A stretch of 64,000 nt of DNA from assembly GCF_029873635.1 (NCBI RefSeq), contig NC_080420.1, positions 58,358,346 through 58,422,345 on the forward strand, written 5' to 3'. Shown here one piece after another: positions 23,130-35,005 of this stretch. Each line of letters begins with the position of its first letter. The first letter of the stretch is position 1. The notes beneath the pieces were generated by a model. The model was not told the DNA's origin and did not search any database. It saw only the letters and a list, made by a program, of their open reading frames with translations. Origin of the DNA: Malania oleifera (taxonomy: Eukaryota > Streptophyta > Magnoliopsida > Santalales > Ximeniaceae). The position numbers and the translations under genes are program-made.

Positions 23130-23568
23130 AAATTAAAAGATCTAGGGAGTTTCACTTTGCCTTGCACTATTGGAAATTCATTTTTTTGATAAAGTTTTAT
23201 GTGATCTTGGTGCTAGCATTAATCTTATGCCACTTTCTATTTGCAGGAAATAGGGACTTGGAGAGATGAAACAAACAACCATTTCTTTACAGCTAGCAAA
23301 CTGATCCATCAAGTATCCACGTGGAATCATAGAAGACATATTGGTAAAGGTGGATAAATTTATTTTTCCTATTGATTTTGTGGTGTTAGATATGGAGAAG
23401 GACCAAGAAGTCCCCCTAATTCTTGGCCGACCATTCTTGGCCACTGGAAGGGCTTTAATTGATGTTCAAAAGGGTGAGCTAACATTGAGAGTAAACAAGG
23501 AAGAGGTCATGTTCAACATCTACCAAGCCATGAGATTCCCAGAAGATCCAAGCACTTGCTTTAGGTAG
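23130..23568 (+). pseudogene. AT1 aspartic protease
   Basis: The sequence around 23200 encodes CDLGASINLMPLSI, with the DLGAS catalytic motif of Athila proteases. The frame from 23341 continues FPIDFVVLDMEKDQEVPLIL then GRPFLATGRALIDVQKG, the typical hydrophobic-hydrophobic-G flap end (ILGRPFL). Two stops lie between the motif and this block. 23569-23774 is degraded linker, partly readable in frame. Confidence 0.85.
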
Positions 23569-23774
23569 ATGTCACTCAACAATGTATAGAAGAAGCCTTT
23601 CAAGAAGTTGTACCAGCCGATCATCTAGAATGGTGTGTCACCACTTTATCTCATGCTTACGATTTTAATAATTCTACTATTTGTGAATCTGATTTACCTT
23701 TTGTTAATGAGGAATTTCTCCACTATCTATTTGCCTTAGGAGCCTTGCAATAGAGTACAACACTTAGCAATGAA

Positions 23775-25400
23775 GTGGGGAGGATAGAACCTATGGTAGC
23801 GAAGACGGATTTTGGAATTTCTAAAGAAAAGATGCAGCAAACTACAACTTCAGAGTTGAAGCAATTACTTGAGCATCTTCACTATGCATTCTTAGGGGAT
23901 AGTGACACCTTTCTAGTGATTGTTGTGGCATCACTCACACTCGAAGAAGAGGAAAAGCTACTGCGTGTGTTAAAGGAGCATAAAGCAGCCTTGGGATAGA
24001 CTATTTCTGACATAAAAGGTATAAGTCCTTCAATTTGCATGCAAAAGATTTTAATGGAGGAAATTTACAAACCATTCATCGAACCAAAGAAGATTAAATC
24101 CAGAAATGAAGGAAGTTATAAGAGCTAAAATTTTGAAACTCCTTAATGTTGGAATTATTTGTGCAATTTCAGATCGCTCATGTGTAAGTCCAGTGTAGGT
24201 TGTACAAAAGAAATATGGAATGACGGTGGTGAAAAATTACACTAATGAGTTTATTCCTACAAGAGCAGTCATAGGGTGGTGTGTATGTATGGATTAGCGC
24301 AAGTTGAATAAAGCAATAAGGAAGGATCACTTTCCACTTCCCTTCATTAATCAAATACTGGATCGATTGGATGGATACTCCTATTACTGCTTCTTAGATG
24401 GTTATTCGGGGTATAACCAGATTGCCATAGCCCCCGAAGATCAAGAGAAAACTACATTCACATGCCCTTATGAAACATTTGCTTTTAGGAGGATGCCCTT
24501 CGGATTGTGCAATGCCTTGGTGGCATTCTAGCGTTGCATGATGGCTATCTTTTCTGATACGGTGGAAGAGATAATGGAAATTTTCATGGATGATTTTTCA
24601 ATTTTTGGCACATCTTTTGATCACTGTTTGCATAATTTGGCTCTTGTTTTGTAGAGATGTGAAGATAAAAATCTAGTCCTAAATTGGGAGAAGTGTCATT
24701 TCATGGTTCAAGAAGGGATCGTGCTTGGCGATAGAGTGTCATCTAAAGGAATTGAAGTTGATCGAGCTAAAATTGCAATCATAGAAAAACTACCACCCCC
24801 AAAGAATGTGAATGGAATCAGAAGCTTTTTGGGACACGCGGGATTTTATAGACGATTTATAAAGGATTTTCCTAAACTCTCTAAACCTTTATGTAATCTT
24901 CTTGAAAAAAATTCTGCATTTGACTTTAATGATGTTTGTTTGCAGGCCTTTAATGCAATCAAGGAGGAACTAATTTCAACACCAGTTATGACTGTACCTA
25001 ATTGGAGTCAACCTTTTGAAGTCATGTGTGATGCAAGCGACTTTGCAATTGGAGCAGTGATAGGACAAAGGCGAGACAAACTGTTTAGGGCCATATATTA
25101 TGCTAGCCGGACATTGAATGAAGCTCAATTAAATTATACAACAACTAAGAAGGAGATGCATGTTGTGGTGTTCGCTTGTGATAAATTTCAATCTTATCTC
25201 ATTGGTACAAAGGTGATAGTGTTCACTGATCATGCAGCACTTTGCTATTTGTTTAGAAAGAAGGATGCCAAGCCTAGGTTGATTCATTGGATATTGCTTC
25301 TACCAGAATTTGATTTGGAGGTGCGTGATAGGAAAGGAAGCAAAAATTCAGTTGTTGATCATCTCTCTCGGTTGGAGCAAGATGAAGTAAGACCAGATTC
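23775..25400 (+). pseudogene. AT1 reverse transcriptase and RNase H
   Basis: RT blocks in order: RKLNKAIRKDHFPLPFINQI (24300), DGYSGYNQIAIAPEDQEKTT, TFAFRRMPFGLCNA, the catalytic block FMDDFSIFG (about 24585) and [16 protein letters not shown]. RNase H follows: [44 protein letters not shown] and VVDHLSRL, with its acidic residues present. In-frame stops occur near 24199, 24296, 24530 and 24653; two of these are TAG in places where Gln is common in the family. 24703-25770 is one 355-codon frame. Confidence 0.9.
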
Positions 25401-26593
25401 AATGATCCAAGAAGCATTCCCTGATAAACAGTTGTTTGTATGTGAGATCAAGATTCCTTGGTATGCTAATATTGTAAACTACCTAGCTTGCAAAGTATTG
25501 CCACCAGATCTCACTTACCATCAACGCAAGAAGTTTCTACATGATGTGAAATATTATCTTTGGGATGAGCTTTTTCTATTCAAACGATGCCCTGATCAAA
25601 TCATCCGAAGATGTGTGCTAGAAGAAGAGATGCTTACCATTCTTCATCATTGCCATTCCTCAACATATGGAGGACACTTTGGAGCAACACGTACAATAGC
25701 TAAGATACTCCAAAGTGGCTTCTTTTGGCCTTTTTTTTTTTTTTTTTTTGTGATAGTAATACTTTGGTGAAAACTTGTGACCGGTGGCAACGTATGGGAA
25801 ATATTTCAAGATGTCAGAAGCTACCATTGAAAAATATCTTAGAGGTTGAGTTATTTGACATTTGGGGAATAGATTTTATGGGTCCCTTACCTCCTTCTTT
25901 TGGCTATGTTTATAACTTGTTGGCAGTTGATTATATGTCAAAATGGGGATGAAGCATAAGATAGCACTTGGCTACCATCCTCAAACGAATGGCCAAGTTG
26001 AAATTTCAAATTGAGAAATCAAGAACATCCTTGAGAAGATGGTCAACTCCAATAGAAAGGATTGGGCGAAGAAGCTTGATGATGCCTTGTGGGCATACCG
26101 CACTGCTTTTAAAACACCTATCGGGATGTCCCCTTACCGATTAGTGTTTGAAAAAGCATGTAATCTCCCTGCTGAGTTGGAGCATAAAGCCTATTGGGCT
26201 ATAAAGAAACTTAATTTTGATTTGAAGGTAGCAGGGGAAAAGTGACTTCTTTAATTGAATGAGATGGATGAGTTCTGTAATGATGTGTATGAAAATGCAA
26301 AAATCTACAAAGAATGGACAAAGAAGTGGCATGACAAACAGATTCTTACGCGTGAGTTTGCTCTAGGACAACAGGTTCTACTCTTCAACTCACGATTAAA
26401 ACCCTTCCCAGGCAAGTTAAGGTCAAGATGGACAGGTCCTTATACAATTGACAAAGTTTTCCCTTTTGGAGCAATAGACTTGAAGGACAAGACATGGAAT
26501 ATATTCAGAGTCAATGGTCAGAGATTGAAGCACTATTATGAAGAACAAGTGGAGAGGAACTGTGCATTTATTCCTCTTGGAGATCCTAATTGA
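25401..26593 (+). pseudogene. AT1 integrase with a core deletion
   Basis: The zinc-binding region shows [19 protein letters not shown] but ends CDRWQRMG, where the second Cys is Trp. Next to it a run of 19 T (25731-25749) replaces coding sequence and shifts the frame. The core has IWGIDFMGPLPPS with the first catalytic Asp, then breaks at VDYMSKWG (25950) and jumps to HKIALGYHPQTNGQVEIS. The part normally carrying the second catalytic Asp is gone. The C-terminal domain is readable: [20 protein letters not shown] (26039-26245), then LFNSRLKPFPGKLRSRWTGP. It cannot be active. Confidence 0.88.
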
Positions 26594-28214
26594 TGAAGAT
26601 TGAAAGGTCTGGCTGGAGACGTTGAAACAAGCGCTTATGGGAGGCAACCCAAAGAGTTTTCTTTTGTTTATTCTTTTATATTTATTACTTTATTTTTTTA
26701 TCTATTCATTTTTGAATAATTTGGATTTTTGATGCAGGTTTATTTTGCATGAATAAAGCACTAGAAATTTAATTCTTCGACTGATTCACCAAGAAACCAG
26801 GGAAGCTTCTTTCTTTTCTTAAATCTTTCTCACCTTTGAATTACAATGAGGACATTGTTTAGTTTAAGTTTGGGGGTGTGATTTGGTCTTCTTGATTGTG
26901 GGTTATGTTTATTTTTCTAATGATTTTTTTTTCTCTTTACTTGTGATTTTATATGTCTTGAGTTGTTAGATTCTATTACCAAGCATGTATTTGAGTATGA
27001 TGGAATTCTCTATGACTCTTAAATTTGTGATTGAGGATGGGATTGAGAAAAAATTTCAAAAAATTCTTTTATGTTAAGCTGAGTTTTGTGGGTACTTTGA
27101 TTTAAATCTTTGTCCCTTAACATAAATTGCACACATAGTTGTTCTTTTCCTTTATTCCATTTTGCTTATAAAGAGAATGAGTAGAATTGATTGGGTCAGA
27201 GGAGTTTAATCTTCCTTTACTGTAGAATCCGTGGATGAATCCTTGAGGCAAAATCTTAGTTGATACCAAATATTAGAGAAATGATCTAGGCAAATTTTTT
27301 GTAATAACCAAAAAAGCTTTCCCACCTGTCCTGATTATAAAGCCATCATTGCATGGTATATTTCCATAGTCAACCCCCTTGAGCCTCATGTTACATAGGC
27401 CTTTATTTGTTCTTTTAACTACATAAACCATTCCCATTCTAAGCTTGAAAAACCATGAATTTACCTTTTCATTTTGAGAAAAATTTTGGAGGAAATTTAC
27501 ATTTAAAGAAATAATTTTCGTCTAAAAAAAAAAAAAAAAGCCAGAGAAGACTCATTAAGTAGAGTATGGATCACTTCATATTTTGTTAAAGGTGTACTTG
27601 ATACTACTTCATTGGTTACAACAACAACAATATTGTCATCAGTATGAGCATATTGTCAAGAGAGAGTATGGTTTGATTCCTGTGGATATCATTTTGATTG
27701 TTCTTTCCATCAAGTATTTTCCCAATTTACTTTAATTTTCCTTATCCATTTCTTTCGTAGCCCTCACCCAGTGGTCTATCATTACAACACTGATTAAAGA
27801 CCTTTTGATCTCTAATTTTGGCTTTTGACTACATTAGTGGAGAGGATTTCTGAAAATTGGACTACTGGGGTTAAGTTTTGATAGAATTCTCTGCTTTCAG
27901 TTGTTCTACTATTATCTGAATTTGCTGGTGGTTTGAAGTTAAATTGACTTTATCACATACACACACTCAAGGTCTTAGCTTTAGGTTGAAGTAAACACCT
28001 AACTCTTGGTTGACAAATTGCTAAAATTTTGATTGATTTTCCTGCTATCTTTGATGTTAAAAGAGTAAGATACTAGTGATGAAATCTAAATTCAGATCAT
28101 GGCTTGGTGAGTGATGATACTTCTCTATGGGGTCTAATTGATATTGTCTTTAGTGGTCTTTTATTTTGTTTTCTTTTGTTTGAGGACAAACAAAGTTTTA
28201 AGTTTAGGGGTATT
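26594..28214 (+). other. AT1 3' non-coding region with two polypurine tracts
   Basis: No ORF of note. An internal motif (about 26845-26885: GAGGACATTG, then AAGTTTGGGGGTGTG) matches the Athila polypurine tract but lies 1.3 kb from the LTR. The terminal tract AAGTTTAGGGGTAT (28199-28212) is followed at once by the LTR and is also preceded by GAGGACAAAC. The same twin arrangement occurs in GO1. Confidence 0.75.
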
Positions 28215-29993
28215 TGATGAGTGGCATAAATTAGAATAATTTATCACTCCTTTACTTTAAACTTTGGCCTAATTTTATTTTATTTTCTCCAATTTTAGGT
28301 CTCACTCTAGTCATTTGATTTTATTGTAGATTTGAAGAAAAGAAAGAAAATTTTTGGAAATTAAATCCAGAAATAAGAATGTTGGAGAAGTCGTGCACTA
28401 CATAAGGAGACGTCACATGCACTATGCGGGCTGTGAGCATAAAGAGGTGTCGTGTACATAAGCTAGAGTCTGAATCAAGTGCCATGCACACTCATGGAGA
28501 GAAGTCATGTACAAGCCAAGCATGAAATACATGTGAAGAGCTATGAGCTGTTAAATAATCACGGACTTGTGCGGGGTTTTAAAAGGAAAAATAATAATAA
28601 TAAGCAATCCATGCATGAAAAACAAGTGTGCATGAAGAAAACTGTGTGTGCACGTGAGGAAGGTGAGTGGGCTTCAACATGTGAGCTGGAAATTGAATGG
28701 AAAAATTGTGGAAAGCTAGGCTTTAACAAAAACAAAATCCCACATAAACAGTGCCATGCAAAGGAAATTAGTGGTTGGGTGTTTTGTGGCTTTTGCTGGG
28801 AAGATTAAAGTGGAAAAGTCAAAATGAGTGGGTTGGATATGCATGTGGCCATGTGGATTTGAAGGAGGCTAAAGGATGATTTGCACATGGGTTTTGAATT
28901 AAAAAAAGAGAAGGCTAGGCTTGCAAATAGGGGGCATGCGTTGGGGTGATTTGACCCAGCCATGCACGACTACTGCTTAGGGTTTTAATAAGGGGGGAAT
29001 AAAGGAAGGCTTTAGAGAGGCTTCTTTTGGGGGGAGACACGCACAGGAGGCCGTACAAAGGGACTTCTAGGAGGCTGCGCTGGGTTGCAAAAGAAAAGAG
29101 GAAGGCTTTCTTTTTAGTTTTGAGGGGTAGCACTAGAGAAGACGAAGGAACACGGGCAGCAATTCTTGGTGTTTACTTGAAGCATGAAAGAAGCAGGCTT
29201 CGGCAAGGCTATCAGTGATTTTTTGTCCACTCCCATGAGAAAAGAAAATATGGTGAATTCATTTACGCAGGATTTCATTTTTAGCATGAACTAATTTTAT
29301 TATTTCTAGGAAAACGATGTAATTTGGTTTCAAACTATTCTTTCTTTTCTATGCTAATCTGAAGTAATTTTTGTATAAGTTTGTTTGATTTATTCTGAGT
29401 TTATTGCTTTTAATTAATTGGCCATTAATTAAATGATCTTGATCTTGTGATTTGCTACCGAGGGGAAAAATTATAGGATAGATATAGGATATTTCAGCAT
29501 AGGTAAATATAGAGATCGAAAGACTTGTATGAACCTATATAGTATTAATTTTGTGGGTCTTAATGTGTTCTTACTTTATTAATTTGCACACTCTTACGTT
29601 AAATAATGAACAAGAATAGTTTCCAATTGACTATCGAAAGAGTTTTTTGGACGAATTTGAGATTTGCTAACAAGTAGAGAAAATTAATTCCTATTAGTTA
29701 GATTAGTAAAGCATAGCGAGAAGTTAGGTGAAATCGATTTCCTAAAAGTTTTCTTTCTCATTAAATTGTATACTTGAGCAAAGAATTTCATTCTATTTTG
29801 AATGTTTTCTTTAAATTGAGTTTATTTCAATTTTTGCACTTACAAAAATTTAAATTTCTATTCTAAATAAAGTCAGGATTAGTATAATTTTGGTACTTGG
29901 CAAAAGTAAGTTGCCAATCCCTGAGGACGATACTCTTCTCATCACTCTATTACAAAACTACGATATCGTGCACTTGCAGTTTTGCATTGATCA
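28215..29993 (+). mobile_element. AT1 3' LTR (complete, 1779 bp)
   Basis: It starts TGATGAGTGGCA after the polypurine tract and ends TTTGCATTGATCA. The right 0.42 kb matches 18686-19109. The flank begins CCCAT, inside SI2 gag. Short ORFs within (28479-28808, 29027-29218) overlap the LTR and have no recognisable domain. Confidence 0.88.
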
Positions 29994-30045
29994 CCCATTC
30001 TTCCTTGAGCCCCGACAGGTTAAAATTCGGTGTTTCTTTGACTCC

Positions 30046-31260
30046 CTAGACTTGTTTGGGTTTTACATCTTTCCTTTTAAATGAGCAATCAAATTTGATA
30101 TGACCCTTCTTTTTACACAAGAAACATGTGGTGTGAGCATAAGCACTAGAGTAGGTACTAGCATAGTATTTGGATTCTTTTGTAAAATACCCCATGTAAA
30201 AGTTCTTTCTCTTCTTATTTTCATTTCCGTTATATCCTATGCCCTCCTTATCTATAGTCATCTTTTGTGAGCTTATGAGCTTATCAAAATTTTCTTTGCC
30301 TCTTGTGAAAGTATGGATGATCTTCGATTGTTCCTCTGCTTTACTTTCAAGGCTTAGTAATTTTGAATCTTTTATGCCTTTACAATTTGCTTGTAATCTT
30401 ACAAGCTCTTTGGCCATTTTTTTAATTTTATCATCAAGTTCATAAATATAAGGATCCTTCTCATTTTCAATAGAAATTTGGGATCTTAGACTTTCCAGCT
30501 CTTTTATCACTTTTTCATTCTTGTTTTCTAATATTTTGATTTTCAAATCCTTTTATTTTTCAACAAGATTTTTAGATGCTAATTCTTTTATTGAGGCTTC
30601 ATTTTGGTTGTTCAAAGAAGTATATATTTTATTGATTTTAACAAGAAACTTATGAGTCCTAATATTTTTTTTTTTGGAAGTTCCTCATAAGTTGGCATGC
30701 TTTCATCACAAGATTCATCACATGATTCACTACTAGATCTATCACATGATATATTACAAAAAATCATTGCATGAATCATTAAATGAAGTAGAAGGAGAAG
30801 AATGTACCTCTTCATTGGTTAAAGCTATTAAACAACCATTTTCTCCTTCTTGATCTTTTGAGCTTGAGACATTTTGAGTGGTAGCCTTCACTTTCTCAGT
30901 TTCTCCATATCTCTTTTTGAGTTCCCCCCAAATATCCTCAGCATTTTGACATGCCATGATTTCTCTAAAATTGTTAGTATCTAAAGCACAATAAAACATG
31001 TTCATTGCACTAGAGTTGATTTTCATTAAAGAAAAATCATGCTCATTCATTTCATTTTCAAGTTTGGGAAACTCTACATTATGAACAATTTTCATTGGGA
31101 TATAGTTCCCTTGATAAATTACTTTCCAAGCCCTTCAATCAACAGTTTGAATAAAAATGATCATTCTTTGTTTCCAAGAGGTGTAATCTATGCCACAAAA
31201 CATTGGAGACCTTGAAAAGGATTGACCTTCACAAAACAGGGATACACCAAAGTAAGCCAT
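30046..31260 (-). pseudogene. SI2 gag (SIRE-type copia)
   Basis: It starts MAYFGVSLF at 31260, downstream of the primer site. The N-terminal part reads CGIDYTSWKQRM, then after a stop NSSAMNMFYCALD and NAEDIWGELKKRYGE, a copia capsid. Then it goes directly to GCLIALTNEEVHSS, shorter than expected, suggesting an internal loss. The C-terminal 166-codon frame (30546-30046) is a charged coiled-coil followed by TRGKENFDKLISSQKM, DKEGIGYN and a perfect CCHC knuckle, CFLCKKKGHIKFDC. SI3 gag has the same arrangement at 48368-48690. Several stops are present. 29994-30045 continues the linker to protease up to the AT1 LTR. Confidence 0.86.
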
Positions 31261-31300
31261 GCAATCTTTATACAAAAATGGTTAATCTTATTGAAATCGA

Positions 31301-31312
31301 GCTCTGATATCA
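31301..31312 (-). other. SI2 primer binding site (tRNA-Met type)
   Basis: GCTCTGATATCA on the plus strand is TGATATCAGAGC on the minus strand, one base from the standard tRNA-iMet site, and is followed by CTCGATTT as usual in SIRE elements. It is two bases from the LTR. Confidence 0.88.
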
Positions 31313-31314
31313 AT

Positions 31315-32232
31315 TGTGATGAGAGGGGGGTGAATTGGATTTTTAAAAATTTTGGCTAATTATTTTACTGATTCACCAATAATATCCCAATCAAAATTAA
31401 AGGCACAAATGTAAAACAATCACAACAATAAATGTACAATCATACATGTGCAGAAATATAAATGAGAAAAGAGAGAAAGAAAGACACCAAGATTTTTACG
31501 AGGTTTGGCTATCCTTGCCTACATCCTTGCATCAAGCAAACCACTTTAGGATTTCCACTATTCACTCCTTCAATTGGGCAGAGCCACCCGTAACACACTC
31601 CTTATAGGTGGAGCCACCTTTTCGAGCAATATCCCCACACTCGGTCCACTCCTTATAGGTGGAGCCACCTCTTTGAGCAATATCCTCTCACTCGGTCCAC
31701 TCCTTATAAGTGGAGCCACCTCTCCAAGTGATATCCCCTCACTTTGTATGATTCACAACCCAAACCGTGAAGGCAATGATTTGAAAATAATTTTTCGTAC
31801 AAGAAATACTCCTTTAAGAGCTTATTTGTACAATGAAAAATACTTCAAATGCACACTCAAATGATTTTAAATATGAAGCTCAGTAGAGTTTGATATTTCT
31901 CTTAAAAATGTTTTGCAAGTAGATGAGAGTATGGAAAATGATTTTTTCAAGATTTGACCTTTCTAATAACAAGAGTAAAAGCCTTTCAAGAAAGTATATA
32001 TGAGTGAATATATGCTCAAAGTTTTCTTGTATTACTCAAAAGATTTCTCCAAAAGAGCTTTAAAAATGAAAGTAGGAGAAATAAGAATTGGATCTTCAAA
32101 ATGAGTATAAAATGAAACAAGAATAAAAAAATATTCAAGTATATTTTCAATATGTTTTTGTAACATTCTCTAAGTGAAATGGCTTGGTATTTATAGCCAA
32201 ATTTGAAATACGGCTGTTATATGACCGCTAGG

Positions 32233-32278
<46 letters not shown>

Positions 32279-32891
32279 TATTTCAATTTTTTTTCACCGT
32301 TTGGAGCTCAAAAGGGGTTCAACCCGAGATATATAGTCGACTAACTTTTAGGTTCGGTCGATTGGCCAAAGGGTAATTTCTATTTTAGCATGGTTCGGTC
32401 GGCTAGGCGCATGATCCAGTTTGCCGGATAATCTTTGTGTGCACACCGATCAATGAAACTATATGATCCTGTCGACTAGCCTTATTATAAAAATGAGTTT
32501 GGCCAATGTTTTGACTTTAAAACCAATTCAAACTTTTTGCATAAGTTAATTATTTTTAGTAAAAGGTTTTGCATGTAAATTTGGAGATCCTAAGGTCAAT
32601 CTAAGGTCAATCTAAGGTCAATGTAGAGCTTCAATTTAAATTAAATGAAATGAATGCACAATTGAAACATAAATATAATACAACTGAAAAACTACGAGTC
32701 TTCAAGCTTTTGCTCTTCTGATTCCCATGGAATGTGTCAAGATATATACTTGATTAAGTGCTTCATGGTTTCCATTTTGTATCTGTCATTTGTGCTTTCT
32801 GAAAGATAAACCAGTTCATATACTTAATGTACAAATTGAGGTACTTGTGATTTGTCATTATCAAAATGGGATATGACTCAAAAAGTCAATA
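31315..32891 (-). mobile_element. SI2 5' LTR (1577 bp)
   Basis: On the plus strand it runs from TGTGATGAGAGGGGGG (the SIRE end motif) to AAGTCAATA, i.e. the LTR starts TATTGAC on the minus strand, a TG-to-TA change. Inside are an (AAT)n run (32230-32278), a TATA-like GTATTTATAGCC near 32197, and four GTCGACTA/GGTCGATT-like palindromes (32329-32480). The small ORF at 31574-31864 repeats TTATAGGTGGAGCCACC-type units and is not a gene. Confidence 0.86.
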
Positions 32892-33100
32892 GTACTAAAG
32901 GTGATTTGTTCTAGTTCCATCCAATCATCATCATCCATATTATTTGACTTTTCTCATGTCAAGGCCTTGTAAACCATCCGTTGAACTAATAGATCGATTA
33001 CTCGCATCTGCTATAGGTTGAAGTTCCTTTTACCATCAAATGTTTTGAATATAGTCTTCACATTGCTAATCCTTATTATGATTCAAATGCAAATTCTAGA
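32892..33100 (-). pseudogene. CO1 gag N-terminus (copia), cut by SI2
   Basis: Minus-strand reading gives FKTFDGKRNFNL, a stop, MRVIDLLVQRMVYKAL, a stop, then NNMDDDDWMELEQITF. This is the start of a Ty1/copia gag of the type beginning with an FDG-x-N-F segment. It ends where the SI2 LTR begins, so SI2 inserted into it; the rest is not seen to the left. Confidence 0.72.
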
Positions 33101-33120
33101 AAAAAAAGTATGAACTTGGT

Positions 33121-33480
33121 GTTCTGATACCAATTTTTGTGAAATTACACTCTAAGATTATGCATGCCCATATATTGCAAATACAAAAAATTAGAGAAAA
33201 TTAAAAAGGAGAAGAAGAACATGAATTTACATGGTTTCAAATGAAGTCCTTGCACAATTTTCACCACCAAATGAAAAAATTCCTTAGGGTTTCAACCCTT
33301 CGCTACAAATTTTATATATGAAAACCTCAAAATACTCTCATATGATATACAATTACATTGCACCTGACTCAAACATACCGTATCATACTGCGAGGGGCCC
33401 AATGCACCATAATTAACTAGTTTAAGCAGATAGGGAGGTCTTGTGCATGGAGGACTCAAGAGTCATTGCAATCTTAAAAT
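33121..33480 (-). mobile_element. CO1 primer site and LTR (approximate)
   Basis: TTCTGATACCA (33122-33132) is a tRNA-Met primer site on the minus strand. The LTR edge is probably TGTGAAATTAC at 33138. A TATA-like TCATATATAAAA on the minus strand near 33310 and the leader motif after it (CATGTAAATTCATGTTCTTC) fit a short copia LTR. The outer end could not be located and 33480 is a guess. Confidence 0.55.
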
Positions 33481-33567
33481 GCAAAAATGTATGAAAAAAT
33501 CAAGAGTTTTCAGTCGTTAGAAGGTGCAAGAAGGATGAGATTGTATGTGAATGATTGTTTCCTTTTC

Positions 33568-33663
33568 TAACTCCTTGCCTCCTCCCATGGCATAGAACCT
33601 TTGGCATACACATCTCGAGGATATGGAGGAGGAGGAGCAAAATATTGATTTCCTATGGAGCTA
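33568..33663 (-). other. Possible terminal exon of a host gene (fragment)
   Basis: The minus strand shows a T-rich stretch ending CTACTTTTAG, a good 3' splice site, then an open frame encoding SIGNQYFAPPPPYPRDVYAK and GSMPWEEARS before TAG. It has ordinary amino-acid composition and is not a retrotransposon motif I know. No upstream exon was found. It could also be chance or part of an unrecognised element. Confidence 0.3.
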
Positions 33664-35005
33664 AAAGTAGCACACAACCGTAATGTGGAAGCAAACAACA
33701 CAATTTGATTTTCATTTTATTTTTTTATTCTATAAATTAAATATGATATTTAGGTTTGATTTTAAGATATTATTTTTTTTGGACTTATATTTTATTAAAT
33801 ACTAAGGGAAGTTTACATTTCTTTTGGTCAAACCTCAAAGGAGGTTGATGTCAAAGTGTTTTTTTTATTTATTAATTCTTAAGAGAGATTTGTGGAACTT
33901 TTGAAATTTTAAGAGAGGTTCATCTATATATATAAACATATATACTTTAGAGAGGGTTAATATCTTACACACCACCTTTTAAAAACTACATCAAATTCAA
34001 AATTTATTTCAAAGGCAAATCAAAGGAAAGGGCTTAATTATAAAGTGATAATGTCTAAGTGAGTGAAAACAACTAGTGGGATGGGCAAGCTAGTATTTTA
34101 GGGTTACGCAAAATTTTTTCACTCCTATGATCAACATATTTCTTTTATTTTTGGTGTAACTACACCAAATATAAATGAAAATTTTTTTATACAACCTTAG
34201 CTACCAACTATAATTTATTTCCTTGTGGTCTTCTCCACCCACTAAAAAGATTCCCTTCACAAGTATCAAACTGCATCATATAAACTTGGAACTTTTAGTA
34301 ATTTGTGTTTTTCCTTAAGTTTTTAGTTTCTTTGAACACATACAAAATTATTATCCTGATAAATTTTGAATTGCACTAATAATTTTTTGTATCAGTAAAG
34401 TGGTTTAAATGCTTACTTTGAAAAATAGACTTCATATAACTTGTAAATTTATTTGAAAAAGCCTTTAAAGCTTTTAGGATAGAGGAACAATTTGCTTGTG
34501 AACATATGGTACATATATGGAGACTTTTAGTTGCCTAGTTCTATTTTTGTCTTTTTATAGTGTTTGTTGTTTGATGTAACATGGTACATCTTTAGTCATT
34601 TTAGGGCTTAAATTTTTAGGTTTTTTTTGGCTTCACCATGCTCGTTCATATCTTTTCCAGTCTTTCATGCCCATTGTATTAGCCTTTGGCTTTATCTCCT
34701 TTACAAATAGGTGATTCGCCCTTTCCTATAAAGCGTCCTTTCCGTGGAACCAATTACTATTTCTGATTGCAGGTTAGGCATTTTATATAGGTGTTTTTTG
34801 ATGCTCTCCTTTAGGATTTATAGGTAAAGATAGCCTTTTCATCATCAGCTACTCCTTCAAAGGCGATATTGGCAAGGGTGCTTTGGGGATTATCCTTATC
34901 GCTTTATAAAGGGGTTTCACTTTTGGCTAATAGGGAAAAAATAAAATTCCTCCTTACCAAGGTTGGCGTGATTAAGGCAATGTCAACAACCTTCTTGATG
35001 GTACG
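33664..35005. other. Unassigned AT-rich DNA
   Basis: Both strands were read; no domain, LTR end or tandem repeat could be recognised. Fragments on the minus strand near 34840 read sensibly for about 20 codons (STLANIAFEGVADDEKAIF) but I cannot place them. The last five bases, GTACG (35001-35005), would be the left target duplication of SI3. Confidence 0.5.

Noticed and set aside
28479..29218. Two ORFs in the AT1 3' LTR
   Set aside because: Within LTR sequence, no domain; probably chance open frames.
31574..31864. 96-codon ORF with repeated LIGGATS units
   Set aside because: Encoded by short tandem repeats in the SI2 LTR leader; not conserved in sibling LTRs.
34760..34960. Possible host coding fragment on the minus strand
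   Set aside because: Only about 20 sensible codons between stops, no splice signals or known motif; kept as unassigned.
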